A stretch of 8,435 bases of DNA from W11650 sp963550755 (GTDB taxonomy: Bacteria; Bacillota; Clostridia; Lachnospirales; Vallitaleaceae), in the NCBI GenBank assembly GCA_963550755.1, contig CAUVDV010000096.1, positions 1-8,435 of the forward strand. The letters are read 5' to 3'. Shown here in pieces: positions 1-6,366 of the stretch (position 1 is its first letter; each line of letters begins with the position of its first letter). The notes beneath the pieces were generated by a model. It did no database searches, had not been told where the DNA came from, and saw only the letters and a list, made by a program, of their open reading frames with translations. The position numbers and the translations under genes were made by a program.

Positions 1-184
1 GTCCTTTGGGATATTGCTCGGTGGCAATCAGCGGGAGGTTTAGAGCCTGTCCGCCGGCCAGCAAAATACCGGCGTTTTTCAGGACAGCGCCTCTTTTTTC
101 CATGGCCGCCATCAGCCGTTCCTGCAAGTCGATCAAAAAAAGACAGCTGGTTTCTTGGGTTAATCCTGTATTTATAGTATACAT
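1..184 (-). CDS. Isochorismatase-family cysteine hydrolase (partial, N-terminal 61 residues)
   Basis: Only the N-terminal 61 residues are in the window; the gene runs off the left edge. Visible are the family start FLIDLQERLMAAM (about residues 16-28), whose Asp19 matches the Asp of the Asp-Lys-Cys catalytic triad, and TEQYPKG (55-61), typical of the YcaC/nicotinamidase-like group of isochorismatase hydrolases. The Lys and Cys of the triad would lie outside the window. Members hydrolyse amides or vinyl ethers in the cytoplasm, and the substrate cannot be told from this fragment. A nicotinamidase role would fit the nearby pncB, but TEQYPKG is more typical of general YcaC-like hydrolases, so I do not claim it. 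The ATG start follows a strong AGGAAGGAGA ribosome binding site (about 190-200). The gene diverges from the DUF951-pncB pair and has its own promoter. Confidence 0.85.
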   Translation of the reverse strand, partial: MYTINTGLTQETSCLFLIDLQERLMAAMEKRGAVLKNAGILLAGGQALNLPLIATEQYPKG

Positions 185-230
185 AGGGGTTCTCCTTCCT
201 TTAAAACTAAATTTCGCTTTCTCTCCTTGT

Positions 231-259
231 ATTATAACATTGACTTTAAATCTTTCCAA
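231..259 (-). promoter_or_regulatory. Promoter of the isochorismatase-family gene
   Basis: On the minus strand, TTGGAA (259-254) lies 17 bases from a perfect TATAAT (236-231). The -10 is extended (TG, one base, TATAAT). This is a good sigma-A promoter about 50 bases upstream of the start codon. One arm of a 10-bp inverted repeat (249-258) covers most of the -35 box. Confidence 0.75.
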
Positions 260-281
260 TAAAAAAGATAATGGAAAGATT
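249..281. repeat. 10-bp perfect inverted repeat over the -35 box (possible operator)
   Basis: AATCTTTCCA at 249-258 is exactly complementary to TGGAAAGATT at 272-281, with a 13-base A-rich spacer. The left arm covers the -35 box of the minus-strand promoter. That location fits a repressor or activator site. The repeat lies upstream of both divergent promoters, so an RNA hairpin is unlikely to matter. No known regulator motif is recognised. Confidence 0.5.
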
Positions 282-334
282 GAGCCATGGCAAAAAAGGA
301 TTTTAAAAAGGCCGCTATCTTTTTAGGATTAGCG

Positions 335-364
335 ATAGCACAAAAAAGAAAAAAATGCTATAAT
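335..364 (+). promoter_or_regulatory. Promoter of the DUF951-pncB operon (extended -10)
   Basis: A perfect TATAAT (359-364) is preceded by TG plus one base, giving an extended -10. The -35 region around 336-341 is poor, which extended -10 promoters tolerate. Half-sites ATAGCA (335-340) and TGCTAT (356-361) form a dyad spanning -35 to -10 and may bind a regulator. Transcription would begin near 371, about 40 bases before the DUF951 start. Confidence 0.6.
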
Positions 365-411
365 AAAAGCAGGCAGATTTCTTATAGTGGGAAAAAGAAA
401 AAGGAGCGGCC

Positions 412-624
412 ATGGATCTTCAAATCGGCGATACTTTAATTTTAAAAAAAGCTCATCCCTGCGGCGGGCAGGAGTGGGCAGTTCTGCGGGTGGGAGCGGA
501 TATTCGGATAAAATGCGAGCAATGCGGACATTTGGTGATGCTGCCACGGGCAAAGCTGGAAAAGCAAATTAAAAAAATCAACGGTCAGCCGGTTAAAACC
601 TTACCGGCGGAAAGAAGGGATTGA
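412..624 (+). CDS. DUF951 domain-containing protein
   Basis: This 70-residue cytoplasmic protein has the pattern of the DUF951 family: DLQIGDTLILKKAHPCGG at the N-terminus, then EWAVLRVGADIRIKCEQCGHLVMLPR. The family is widespread in Firmicutes, is usually 60-75 residues long, and has no firmly established function. His15, Cys17, Cys35 and Cys38 look like a possible metal site (inference). There is no signal peptide or membrane segment. The ATG start is set by AAGGAG (401-406) five bases upstream. The C-terminal tail after about residue 55 is basic and less conserved in kind. The stop codon lies two bases before the pncB start, so the two genes are probably co-transcribed and may be translationally coupled. 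Reading frames elsewhere over this gene are shadows. Confidence 0.88.
   Translation: MDLQIGDTLILKKAHPCGGQEWAVLRVGADIRIKCEQCGHLVMLPRAKLEKQIKKINGQPVKTLPAERRD
613..620 (+). promoter_or_regulatory. pncB ribosome binding site that decides the start
   Basis: AGAAGGGA lies inside the end of the DUF951 gene, six bases before ATG 627. The upstream in-frame TTG at 621 begins immediately after it and is too close to be used. Placing the site inside the previous gene points to translational coupling. Confidence 0.7.
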
Positions 625-626
625 AA

Positions 627-2084
627 ATGGATCAGAGGAACTTAACGCTATTAACTGACTTTTATGAATTAACGATGATGCAGGGCTACTATTTGCAGGC
701 GGAAAAGCAGCCGATGGCAGTATTTGATTTGTTTTACCGGAAAAACCCATATGGTTCGGCGTTTGCGATTGCGGCCGGGCTGGATTTGGCGATTGACTAT
801 ATTTTAAATCTGCGTTTTACCGCAGAGGATATTGCGTATTTAGAGGGGCTTAATACGTTTCAACCGGAATTTTTGCGGTATTTGGCGGATTTTCATTTCA
901 GCGGCAGCGTGAAAGCGATTCCGGAAGGCTCCATTATCTTGCCGAATGAGCCGATTGTTCAAGTGATTGCGCCGATTTGCGAAGCGCAGTTAGTGGAAAC
1001 GGCGCTGCTCAACATCATCAATCACCAAAGCCTGATTGCGACCAAGGCCGCCCGGGTCAAATGGGCGGCGGGAGAGGATGAAGTCATGGAATTCGGCCTG
1101 CGCCGGGCGCAGGGTCCGGATGCTGGTATTTATGGAGCAAGAGCCTGTGTCATTGCTGGCTGCTCGTCAACCAGTAATGTGCTGGCGGGTAAGGAATTTG
1201 ATATTCCGGTTAAGGGAACGCATGCCCATAGCTGGATTATGACATTTCCCTCGGAACTGGAAGCTTTTCGGGTATATGCCCGACTTTATCCGAGTTCCTG
1301 TATTTTGCTGGTTGATACATATAATACCTTAAAGTCGGGCGTGCCGAATGCCATCCGGGTTTTTAAAGAACTGCGGGATGCCGGCCGGATGCCGTCTTTT
1401 TACGGGATTCGCCTGGACAGCGGTGATTTAGCCTATTTATCGAAAAAAGCCAGAGTCATGCTGGATGAAGCCGGCTTTTCGGAAGCAGTTATTTCCGCGT
1501 CGTCGGATTTGGATGAATACCTGATCAGCGATCTAAAACTGCAAGGTGCCAAGATTACGCTTTGGGGCGTGGGCACCAATTTGATTACCGCCAAGGAAAA
1601 TCCATCCTTCGGCGGGGTGTATAAACTGGCGGCGATCGAAGAGGCAGGCGGCAGTTTCGCGCCCAAGGTCAAGCTGTCGGACAATATTGAAAAAGTCACC
1701 AATCCCGGCATCAAAAAAATTCTGCGGGTGTATGACAAGCAAACCGGCAAGATCAAAGCCGATTTGATTGCCCTGGCCGGGGAAGAATATGATCCGCAGC
1801 AGGAACTGGAGCTGTTTGATCCAAGCGACACTTGGAAACGAATGAAGTTAGCGGGCGGCAGCTATGAGCTGCGGGAAATGCTGATCCCGATTTTTGAGCA
1901 GGGCAGGCTGGTATATGACCGGCCGGATGTGTTTACCATTAAAAATTACTGCGAGCAGGAAAAAGAAACGGTCTGGGAGGAGTCTAAGCGCTTAAACTTC
2001 CCGCAGAAGTTATATGTAGACTTATCTCTGCCGCTGTATAATTTAAAGAAAAACTTAATTGAAGAAGTGATTCAAATCGGGTAG
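627..2084 (+). CDS. pncB: Nicotinate phosphoribosyltransferase
   Basis: The enzyme converts nicotinate and phosphoribosyl pyrophosphate, with ATP, into nicotinate mononucleotide, the entry step of NAD salvage by the Preiss-Handler route in the cytoplasm. The 485 residues match the longer Gram-positive type. Hallmarks are TDFYELTMMQGYY (10-22), GTHAHSW (197-203, holding the conserved catalytic-region histidines), RLDSGDL (262-268) and GVGTNL followed by ITAKENPSFGGVYKL (from 314). The start is taken as ATG at 627 because AGAAGGGA (613-620) is six bases upstream. The in-frame TTG at 621 directly abuts that site and would leave no spacer. The gene follows DUF951 by two bases, so the two form an operon. 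No terminator is obvious after the stop. Confidence 0.95.
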   Translation: MDQRNLTLLTDFYELTMMQGYYLQAEKQPMAVFDLFYRKNPYGSAFAIAAGLDLAIDYILNLRFTAEDIAYLEGLNTFQPEFLRYLADFHFSGSVKAIPEGSIILPNEPIVQVIAPICEAQLVETALLNIINHQSLIATKAARVKWAAGEDEVMEFGLRRAQGPDAGIYGARACVIAGCSSTSNVLAGKEFDIPVKGTHAHSWIMTFPSELEAFRVYARLYPSSCILLVDTYNTLKSGVPNAIRVFKELRDAGRMPSFYGIRLDSGDLAYLSKKARVMLDEAGFSEAVISASSDLDEYLISDLKLQGAKITLWGVGTNLITAKENPSFGGVYKLAAIEEAGGSFAPKVKLSDNIEKVTNPGIKKILRVYDKQTGKIKADLIALAGEEYDPQQELELFDPSDTWKRMKLAGGSYELREMLIPIFEQGRLVYDRPDVFTIKNYCEQEKETVWEESKRLNFPQKLYVDLSLPLYNLKKNLIEEVIQIG

Positions 2085-2267
2085 CTTCCGGAAATAAAAA
2101 TAGTTTAGAAATCTGGCCTGCTTTTTCGGAGTGATTCCGCAGAAATGAGGCTAAAGACCAAGAGGTTATACCCCAAAGAATGAAAAGTATGAGCTTTATC
2201 TTGGATGATATTCAAAAAAGTAACCGGTTTGATACTGTAAAACTGACAGAAATCACAGGAGAAAATT
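2085..2267. other. Intergenic gap between pncB and galK
   Basis: These 183 bases hold no convincing gene, terminator or consensus promoter. An 8-bp palindrome AACCGGTT sits at 2222-2229, about 40 bases before the galK start, and resembles a catabolite-repression site only weakly. A galK promoter must exist here or galK is read through from pncB. I cannot decide which. Confidence 0.5.
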
Positions 2268-3455
2268 ATGGAAAAAATTTGGCAGGAATTAGCGGATCGA
2301 TTTGACCAGGAGTTTGGAGCCGGCGGAGAGCGGCGCCGCTTTTTTACACCGGGGCGGGTCAATCTGATTGGCGAGCATATTGATTATAACGGCGGGCGGG
2401 TTTTTCCCTGTGCTGTGGATATCGGTACTTATGCGCTGGTTCGGCCGCGGCCGGACAAACTGGTGCGCTTTGTATCGACCAACATGGAGCTGAAAAATCA
2501 GGTCGATATCAGCCGGATTGTATATGAGGCCAAAGACGAATGGACGAATTACCCGAAGGGAACGATCCTTCAGGTGCAGCAATATTTGACGGCGGCGGGG
2601 CGGGACGCCGGAGTAATCGGCGGCATGGATATTCTCTATCACGGCAATATCCCCAATGGTTCGGGCCTTAGTTCGTCGGCTTCGATTGAGGTGCTGACAG
2701 CTACGGTGGTCAATCAACTGTGGAACCTGGAGCTGGATATGGTGACTTTGGTTCAGCTTTGCCAAAAAGGAGAAAATACTTTTAACGGTGTAAACAGCGG
2801 GATTATGGATCAGTTTGCGGTTGGTATGGGCAGGGAGAACTGCGCGATTTATCTGGATACCAGCAATTTAAACTATGAATATGTGCCTTGTGTGCTGGGC
2901 GATTTGGTGCTGATTATCGGCAATACCAATAAAAAAAGAGGCCTGGCTGATTCTAAGTATAACCAAAGGCGTTCCGAATGCGATCAGGCGCTGGCCGAGC
3001 TGCAAAAGGTCAAAGCAATCCAGCATTTATGCGAATTATCGGCGGAGGAATGGACAGAGGTAAAAGACGCGATCAGCGATGATACGATTCGCCGCCGGGC
3101 GGAGCATGCCGTCATGGAAAATGCCCGGGTTAAAGAAGCAGTGGCTGTTTTACAAAAAAATGATATGGTTCGCTTTGGCCAGCTCCTCAACGCTTCGCAC
3201 GACTCTTTGCGCGACCTTTATGATGTAACCGGTGCGGAGCTGGACACGATGGTAGAGGAAGCCCGCCGGATTGACGGCGTGTATGGCTCCAGAATGACCG
3301 GCGCCGGATTTGGCGGCTGTACGGTCAGCCTGGTCAAAAAAGAAGCGGTCGAGCGTTTCCGCCGGGAAGTGGGCGCGAATTATCAGCGCCGGACGGGGCT
3401 GATGCCGGAGTTTTATGTGGTTAATATTGGCGATGGCGCCAGAGAGGTTTTATAA
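2268..3455 (+). CDS. galK: Galactokinase
   Basis: Galactokinase phosphorylates alpha-D-galactose at C1 with ATP, the first committed step of the Leloir pathway, in the cytoplasm. At 395 residues it has the usual length and all GHMP-kinase motifs: the galactokinase signature PGRVNLIGEHIDYNGG (28-43, with conserved Arg30 and Asp39), the ATP-binding loop GNIPNGSGLSSSAS (126-139), catalytic-base Asp181 in GIMDQF, and motif 3, SRMTGAGFGGC (341-351). The ATG start follows AGGAG (2257-2261) six bases upstream. No galT, galE, galactose transporter or regulator is next to it, so the rest of the pathway must be elsewhere. The longer signature and the HIDYNGG sequence favour galactokinase over mevalonate or homoserine kinases. 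An N-acetylgalactosamine kinase role cannot be ruled out from motifs alone. Confidence 0.95.
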   Translation: MEKIWQELADRFDQEFGAGGERRRFFTPGRVNLIGEHIDYNGGRVFPCAVDIGTYALVRPRPDKLVRFVSTNMELKNQVDISRIVYEAKDEWTNYPKGTILQVQQYLTAAGRDAGVIGGMDILYHGNIPNGSGLSSSASIEVLTATVVNQLWNLELDMVTLVQLCQKGENTFNGVNSGIMDQFAVGMGRENCAIYLDTSNLNYEYVPCVLGDLVLIIGNTNKKRGLADSKYNQRRSECDQALAELQKVKAIQHLCELSAEEWTEVKDAISDDTIRRRAEHAVMENARVKEAVAVLQKNDMVRFGQLLNASHDSLRDLYDVTGAELDTMVEEARRIDGVYGSRMTGAGFGGCTVSLVKKEAVERFRREVGANYQRRTGLMPEFYVVNIGDGAREVL

Positions 3456-3564
3456 GGTTGATAGACATGCCTGGTTAAAACACTGGGCATTCTGCGCGGG
3501 CGGCAATCCGGTTAAAAAATATTTTAGCAGATATGAGAAAGCAGGTTTCGGCCGGCGAAGCATC

Positions 3565-3603
3565 AGCAAAATAGAAATGCCTGTCTGGCGCTGCTATTTC
3601 GCT
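3565..3603 (+). terminator. Possible terminator of galK
   Basis: AGCAAAATAG (3565-3574) pairs with CTATTTCGCT (3594-3603) with one mismatch, and GCC/GGC (3579-3581, 3587-3589) pair inside it. The plus strand continues with a T-rich but broken run (TAACTTTTATT). The hairpin lies between the convergent galK and DUF5721-like genes, six bases beyond the latter's stop. It has no T-run in the minus direction, so it would mainly serve galK. Confidence 0.4.
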
Positions 3604-3609
3604 TAACTT

Positions 3610-4128
3610 TTATTCTTCGCGAAAAACATAGCCGTAATGCGCCAGAAACTGTTTCATCGAAACATCAAAGCTGTGCTCGGCCGATTTATCGGGCAGAAAG
3701 CCCTTGTAATTGGCAGCGGTGATCAGCCGGAGCAAATTATTTTCAAAATGCAGGCGAAAGGAGAAGGACTGAATCATCTCGCGCAGGGGCGCGGGTGTGT
3801 TTTTCAGCACCTTGTCCATGCTGCTCTCGGATAGGATAAAGTTAATCTGCATCGACAGCGGCGTGCGATAAGTTTTGATAATTTCGGTTAAAACCGGCCG
3901 GATTTCCTTCCAGGAGATATAGGCCGGTTTTTTCGTCTCTTTTTCGGCCTCATCTATTTCTGGCTCTGCACTTTCGCCATCGGTATAGCGGCGGTTGATT
4001 GCGCCGTCTACATGAAAGTCAGTCAGCACCTTTAGATCAAAGGAATGCAGCAAAAAGCCGTCAAATACTGTATCTTTCAGCAAGCCGTTCATACAGGGCT
4101 TAATATCTTCAATTAATAGTGAAATCAT
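3610..4128 (-). CDS. DUF5721-like protein of unknown function
   Basis: This 172-residue protein has the look of the DUF5721 family of clostridia, an assignment made from memory of the family pattern: MISLLIEDIKPCMNGLL at the start, a FLLHSFDLKVLTDFHVDG segment, SWKEIRPVLTEIIKTYRTPLSMQINFILS in the middle, and a C-terminal half ending in a KQFLAHYGY-type segment. No function is known to me. An acidic, lysine-rich stretch (about residues 50-67, ESAEPEIDEAEKE) looks like a linker. There is no signal peptide or membrane segment, so it is probably cytoplasmic. The ATG at 4128 is chosen because AGAAAGGA lies five bases upstream. The reading frame extends 26 codons further, but no ribosome site supports that. 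It follows recQ on the same strand with a 132-base gap, so co-transcription is possible. Confidence 0.7.
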   Translation of the reverse strand: MISLLIEDIKPCMNGLLKDTVFDGFLLHSFDLKVLTDFHVDGAINRRYTDGESAEPEIDEAEKETKKPAYISWKEIRPVLTEIIKTYRTPLSMQINFILSESSMDKVLKNTPAPLREMIQSFSFRLHFENNLLRLITAANYKGFLPDKSAEHSFDVSMKQFLAHYGYVFREE

Positions 4129-4260
4129 AAAAATCCTTTCTGAAGTAAAAACACCAAAGCAGCATTTCGCTCCGCGGGGCAGGCAGTTGATAAAAGCATT
4201 GTGCAAACCAGAAATACGTTCTGCTTTTTAAGTGCTATGCCATAATTTCGCGGCAGGGCT

Positions 4261-6048
4261 TTATGCCTTACCGGCCAGCTTTTGCAGGGCGGCTAAAAAG
4301 GCCGGGCCGTATTTTTTGTATTTCAAAGCGCCGACCCCGGATATGGACATTAGTTCTTCCTCGCTGGCCGGGAGCTTACGCGCCATTTCCAGCAGGGTCT
4401 TATCGCTGAAAATCATATACGGCGGCAAATGTGCGGCTTTGGCCAGCTGATAGCGTACCGCCCGCAGCGCTTCAAAAATATGGCTTTCATCAGCCGAACG
4501 CCGAACCAGCGGCACTTTTTGGATAACGCTTTCCTTGCCGAGCAAAACGGATTTGCCCAGCGGCGTAACCATTAAAATCGGATAGGCTTCGCTGGTTTGA
4601 TAAAGATAGCCCTCCGCCACCAAAAGCAGCAGAAAATCCCGAATTTCGTCCAGACTTTGACTGGCCATCAAGCCATAGGTGGATAAATGCTGAAAGCCGG
4701 CCTGCAAGACCTTTTTGGCGGTAGAGCCTTTGAGCACCGCGGCCGTTAGCTGCAAGCCGTAATTTTGGCGCATGCGCATCACGCAGGAAATGGCTTTCAT
4801 TGCTTCTACCGTGATGTCTTTTTCCTCATATTCTTTAAGGCAATGGCAGCAGCGATTGCAGTCGGCAGCATCGATGTCACCGAAGTATTCTAAGATATAA
4901 GCCGACAGGCAGCGATTGGTGTGGCAGTAGCCGTTCATTTGCTGTAATTTATAGTAGCGGTGGTGCAAGAGTTCCTGACTGATTTCGCCGTTTTCGGCTG
5001 CTTTTTCAATCAGATAGCGGCGGATTTGCAAATCCCGGGGTGAATACAGGAGATAACACTCGGCTCGTGCACCGTCCCGCCCGGCTCTGCCGGCTTCTTG
5101 ATAATAGGCTTCCAGGGTTTCCGGCATATTATAATGAATAACATAGCGGACATTCGACTTATCAATCCCCATACCGAAGGCATTGGTGGCCACCATGACG
5201 GTCACGTCGTCGTACAGGAACTGATCCTGAATTTGCCGGCGCCGCTCAGGGCTCAGCCCGGCGTGGTAATAGCCGGCGGCAAAGCCCTTGCGCCTTAAGA
5301 ATTCGTAAACTTCCTCGGTTTCCTTGCGGGTGGCGCAGTAAATAATGCCGGACTGATTGGCGTGTTTGGTTAGATAATCCAGCAAAAAAGGCAGCTTATT
5401 GCTGTCTTTGACCACATTTAAAGCCAGGTTTTCCCGTTCGTAGCCGGTTTCATAAATGTCCGGCTGCACTAAGCACAGGCTTTCGGCAATATCGGCTCTG
5501 ACCTGCGGCGTGGCGGTAGCGGTAAAAGCGGAAACAACCGGCCGCTGCGGGAGCTGCTCAATAAAACCGGCAATTTCCCGGTAGGATAAGCGAAAGTCAT
5601 GTCCCCACGAGGAAATGCAGTGCGCCTCATCGACCGCAATCTGGCTGATGGGAACGGCAGCGGCCAGCTCGCCGACAAAGGCGGAGGACAGGCTTTCCGG
5701 CGCTAAATAAATAATCTTGTAGCGGCCTTTTTTAATCTCCCGGACGCGCTGCCGGTATTCTTCAAAGGAAAGCGTGCTGTTGAGCAGGGTAACCGGCAGG
5801 CCTAAATCCAGCAGCGCGTCGACTTGGTCCTTCATCAAAGCGATCAGCGGCGAAATGACCAGCGTAACGCCGGGCAGGAGCACAGCCGGAATCTGGTAGC
5901 AAATGGATTTGCCGCCACCGGTCGGCATGATGGCCAGCGTGTCATGACCGGCTAAAATGCTGGTAATGATGGCCTGTTGCTGCGGCCGAAAGCTGTCATA
6001 GCCATAGTATATTTTCAAAATGTCCTGTGGTTGATAGGTTGTATTCAT
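4261..6048 (-). CDS. recQ: ATP-dependent DNA helicase RecQ
   Basis: RecQ unwinds DNA 3' to 5' using ATP in recombination and fork repair. The 595 residues give the full bacterial layout. In the helicase core are motif I PTGGGKS (42-48), motif II DEAH (140-143) followed by the aromatic-rich loop CISSWGHDFR, motif III SAFTATA (173-179), motif V NAFGMGIDKS (289-298) and motif VI QEAGRAGRDG (317-326). A zinc site is formed by Cys380, Cys397, Cys400 and Cys403. A winged-helix RQC domain spans about 411-505 and a C-terminal HRDC domain about 520-592. The start is ATG at 6048, preceded by AAAGGA seven bases upstream. The frame is open for 32 more codons upstream, but those lack family sequence and a ribosome site. 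It is transcribed from an extended -10 promoter with a roughly 140-base leader. Confidence 0.96.
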   Translation of the reverse strand: MNTTYQPQDILKIYYGYDSFRPQQQAIITSILAGHDTLAIMPTGGGKSICYQIPAVLLPGVTLVISPLIALMKDQVDALLDLGLPVTLLNSTLSFEEYRQRVREIKKGRYKIIYLAPESLSSAFVGELAAAVPISQIAVDEAHCISSWGHDFRLSYREIAGFIEQLPQRPVVSAFTATATPQVRADIAESLCLVQPDIYETGYERENLALNVVKDSNKLPFLLDYLTKHANQSGIIYCATRKETEEVYEFLRRKGFAAGYYHAGLSPERRRQIQDQFLYDDVTVMVATNAFGMGIDKSNVRYVIHYNMPETLEAYYQEAGRAGRDGARAECYLLYSPRDLQIRRYLIEKAAENGEISQELLHHRYYKLQQMNGYCHTNRCLSAYILEYFGDIDAADCNRCCHCLKEYEEKDITVEAMKAISCVMRMRQNYGLQLTAAVLKGSTAKKVLQAGFQHLSTYGLMASQSLDEIRDFLLLLVAEGYLYQTSEAYPILMVTPLGKSVLLGKESVIQKVPLVRRSADESHIFEALRAVRYQLAKAAHLPPYMIFSDKTLLEMARKLPASEEELMSISGVGALKYKKYGPAFLAALQKLAGKA

Positions 6049-6102
6049 AAGGAAGTCCTTTAGGTTCTTCATGGGATTGTTGGAGTTTGGGCTAAGCACA
6101 TG

Positions 6103-6123
6103 AGAAAATCGGAGCGATTTTCT
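6103..6123 (-). repeat. 9-bp perfect dyad in the recQ leader
   Basis: AGAAAATCG (6103-6111) and CGATTTTCT (6115-6123) are perfect complements around a 3-base loop. In the recQ mRNA this makes a hairpin about 55 bases before the start codon. It has no T-run, so it is not an intrinsic terminator. It could be a regulatory hairpin, an mRNA-stabilising stem or a DNA operator. It does not match the Gram-positive LexA consensus. Confidence 0.55.
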
Positions 6124-6193
6124 TGCTGGTATTACGATGTTCAAAATATATGTTTATGAAGGTTTTAGCCTGTTTTAGCATCTTGCACTCCGT

Positions 6194-6202
6194 ATTATAA
6201 CA
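6194..6202 (-). promoter_or_regulatory. recQ promoter (extended -10)
   Basis: On the minus strand, TG, one base and a perfect TATAAT (6199-6194) form an extended -10 element. The expected -35 position has no good match. A TTGACA further upstream (6237-6232) is 32 bases away and cannot serve. Transcription should start near 6187, leaving a leader of about 140 bases. Confidence 0.6.
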
Positions 6203-6239
6203 CAAACCGGGCAGAAGTGCGAGAGGTTCTTTGTCAAAT

Positions 6240-6274
6240 GGTGTTGGTAAGGAACGAATTCCATTACCAACACC
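6240..6274. repeat. Long imperfect palindrome at the composition boundary
   Basis: GGTGTTGGTAAGGAA (6240-6254) pairs with TTCC-A-TTACCAACACC (6259-6274) around a CGAA loop, with a single bulged A at 6263. The 15-bp stem has no T-run on either side, so it is unlikely to be a terminator. It lies between the divergent recQ and antitoxin promoters, where base composition shifts. It could be a mobile-element remnant, a recombination site or an operator. Confidence 0.6.
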
Positions 6275-6314
6275 AAAAATTATACAACCCGCTCCCAACA
6301 GACAATATACTGTG

Positions 6315-6343
6315 TTGCAATATGCGATACAATATTGTATAAT
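6315..6343 (+). promoter_or_regulatory. Promoter and operator of the antitoxin-toxin operon
   Basis: TTGCAA (6315-6320) and a perfect TATAAT (6338-6343) are 17 bases apart, a good sigma-A promoter. A perfect 14-bp palindrome, ATACAATATTGTAT (6327-6340), overlaps the -10. Related half-sites ACAATAT at 6302-6308 and GCAATAT at 6317-6323 lie upstream. RelB-type antitoxins usually bind such palindromes to repress their own promoter, so autoregulation is likely (inference). Confidence 0.7.
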
Positions 6344-6366
6344 ATGGTCAAAGGAAGGTGATTATT

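Larger units (their letters stand above)
6049..6366. other. Divergent intergenic region between recQ and the antitoxin gene
   Basis: These 318 bases hold no gene. From left to right they contain the recQ leader with a 9-bp hairpin (6103-6123), the recQ extended -10 box (6194-6202), a long imperfect palindrome (6240-6274), and the antitoxin promoter with its operator palindrome (6315-6343). Composition changes from GC-richer to AT-richer at about 6240. Confidence 0.7.

Noticed and set aside
621..626. TTG at 621 as the pncB start, two codons before ATG 627
   Set aside because: The ribosome binding site AGAAGGGA ends at 620, leaving no spacer; ATG 627 has a normal six-base spacer.
1433..1831. 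Long minus-strand frame inside pncB, and similar ones inside galK and recQ
   Set aside because: They are antisense shadows of well-supported genes, with no ribosome sites or protein-family features.
2216..2231. AACCGGTT palindrome before galK as a catabolite-repression (CcpA) site
   Set aside because: I count only about nine of 14 matches to the palindromic consensus; too weak to call.
2180..2305. A 41-codon plus-strand frame from ATG 2180, overlapping the galK start
   Set aside because: It has no properly spaced ribosome site, no recognisable protein pattern, and overlaps galK in another frame.
3415..3606. 63-codon plus-strand frame starting inside the galK end
   Set aside because: It starts within galK in another frame, lacks a ribosome site, and its sequence resembles no protein; it also includes the putative terminator.
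4129..4206. 26-codon upstream extension of the DUF5721-like protein
   Set aside because: The inner ATG at 4128 has AGAAAGGA five bases upstream and begins the family-like sequence.
4209..4229. CAGAA/TTCTG hairpin followed by five T on the plus strand
   Set aside because: The stem is only five weak pairs and no plus-strand gene lies upstream to be terminated.
6049..6144. N-terminal extension of RecQ by 32 codons
   Set aside because: Residues upstream of MNTTYQPQDI do not resemble RecQ, and the good ribosome site serves the inner ATG at 6048.
6232..6237. TTGACA on the minus strand as the recQ -35 box
   Set aside because: It lies 32 bases from TATAAT, and at the proper 17-base distance there is only CTGCCC.
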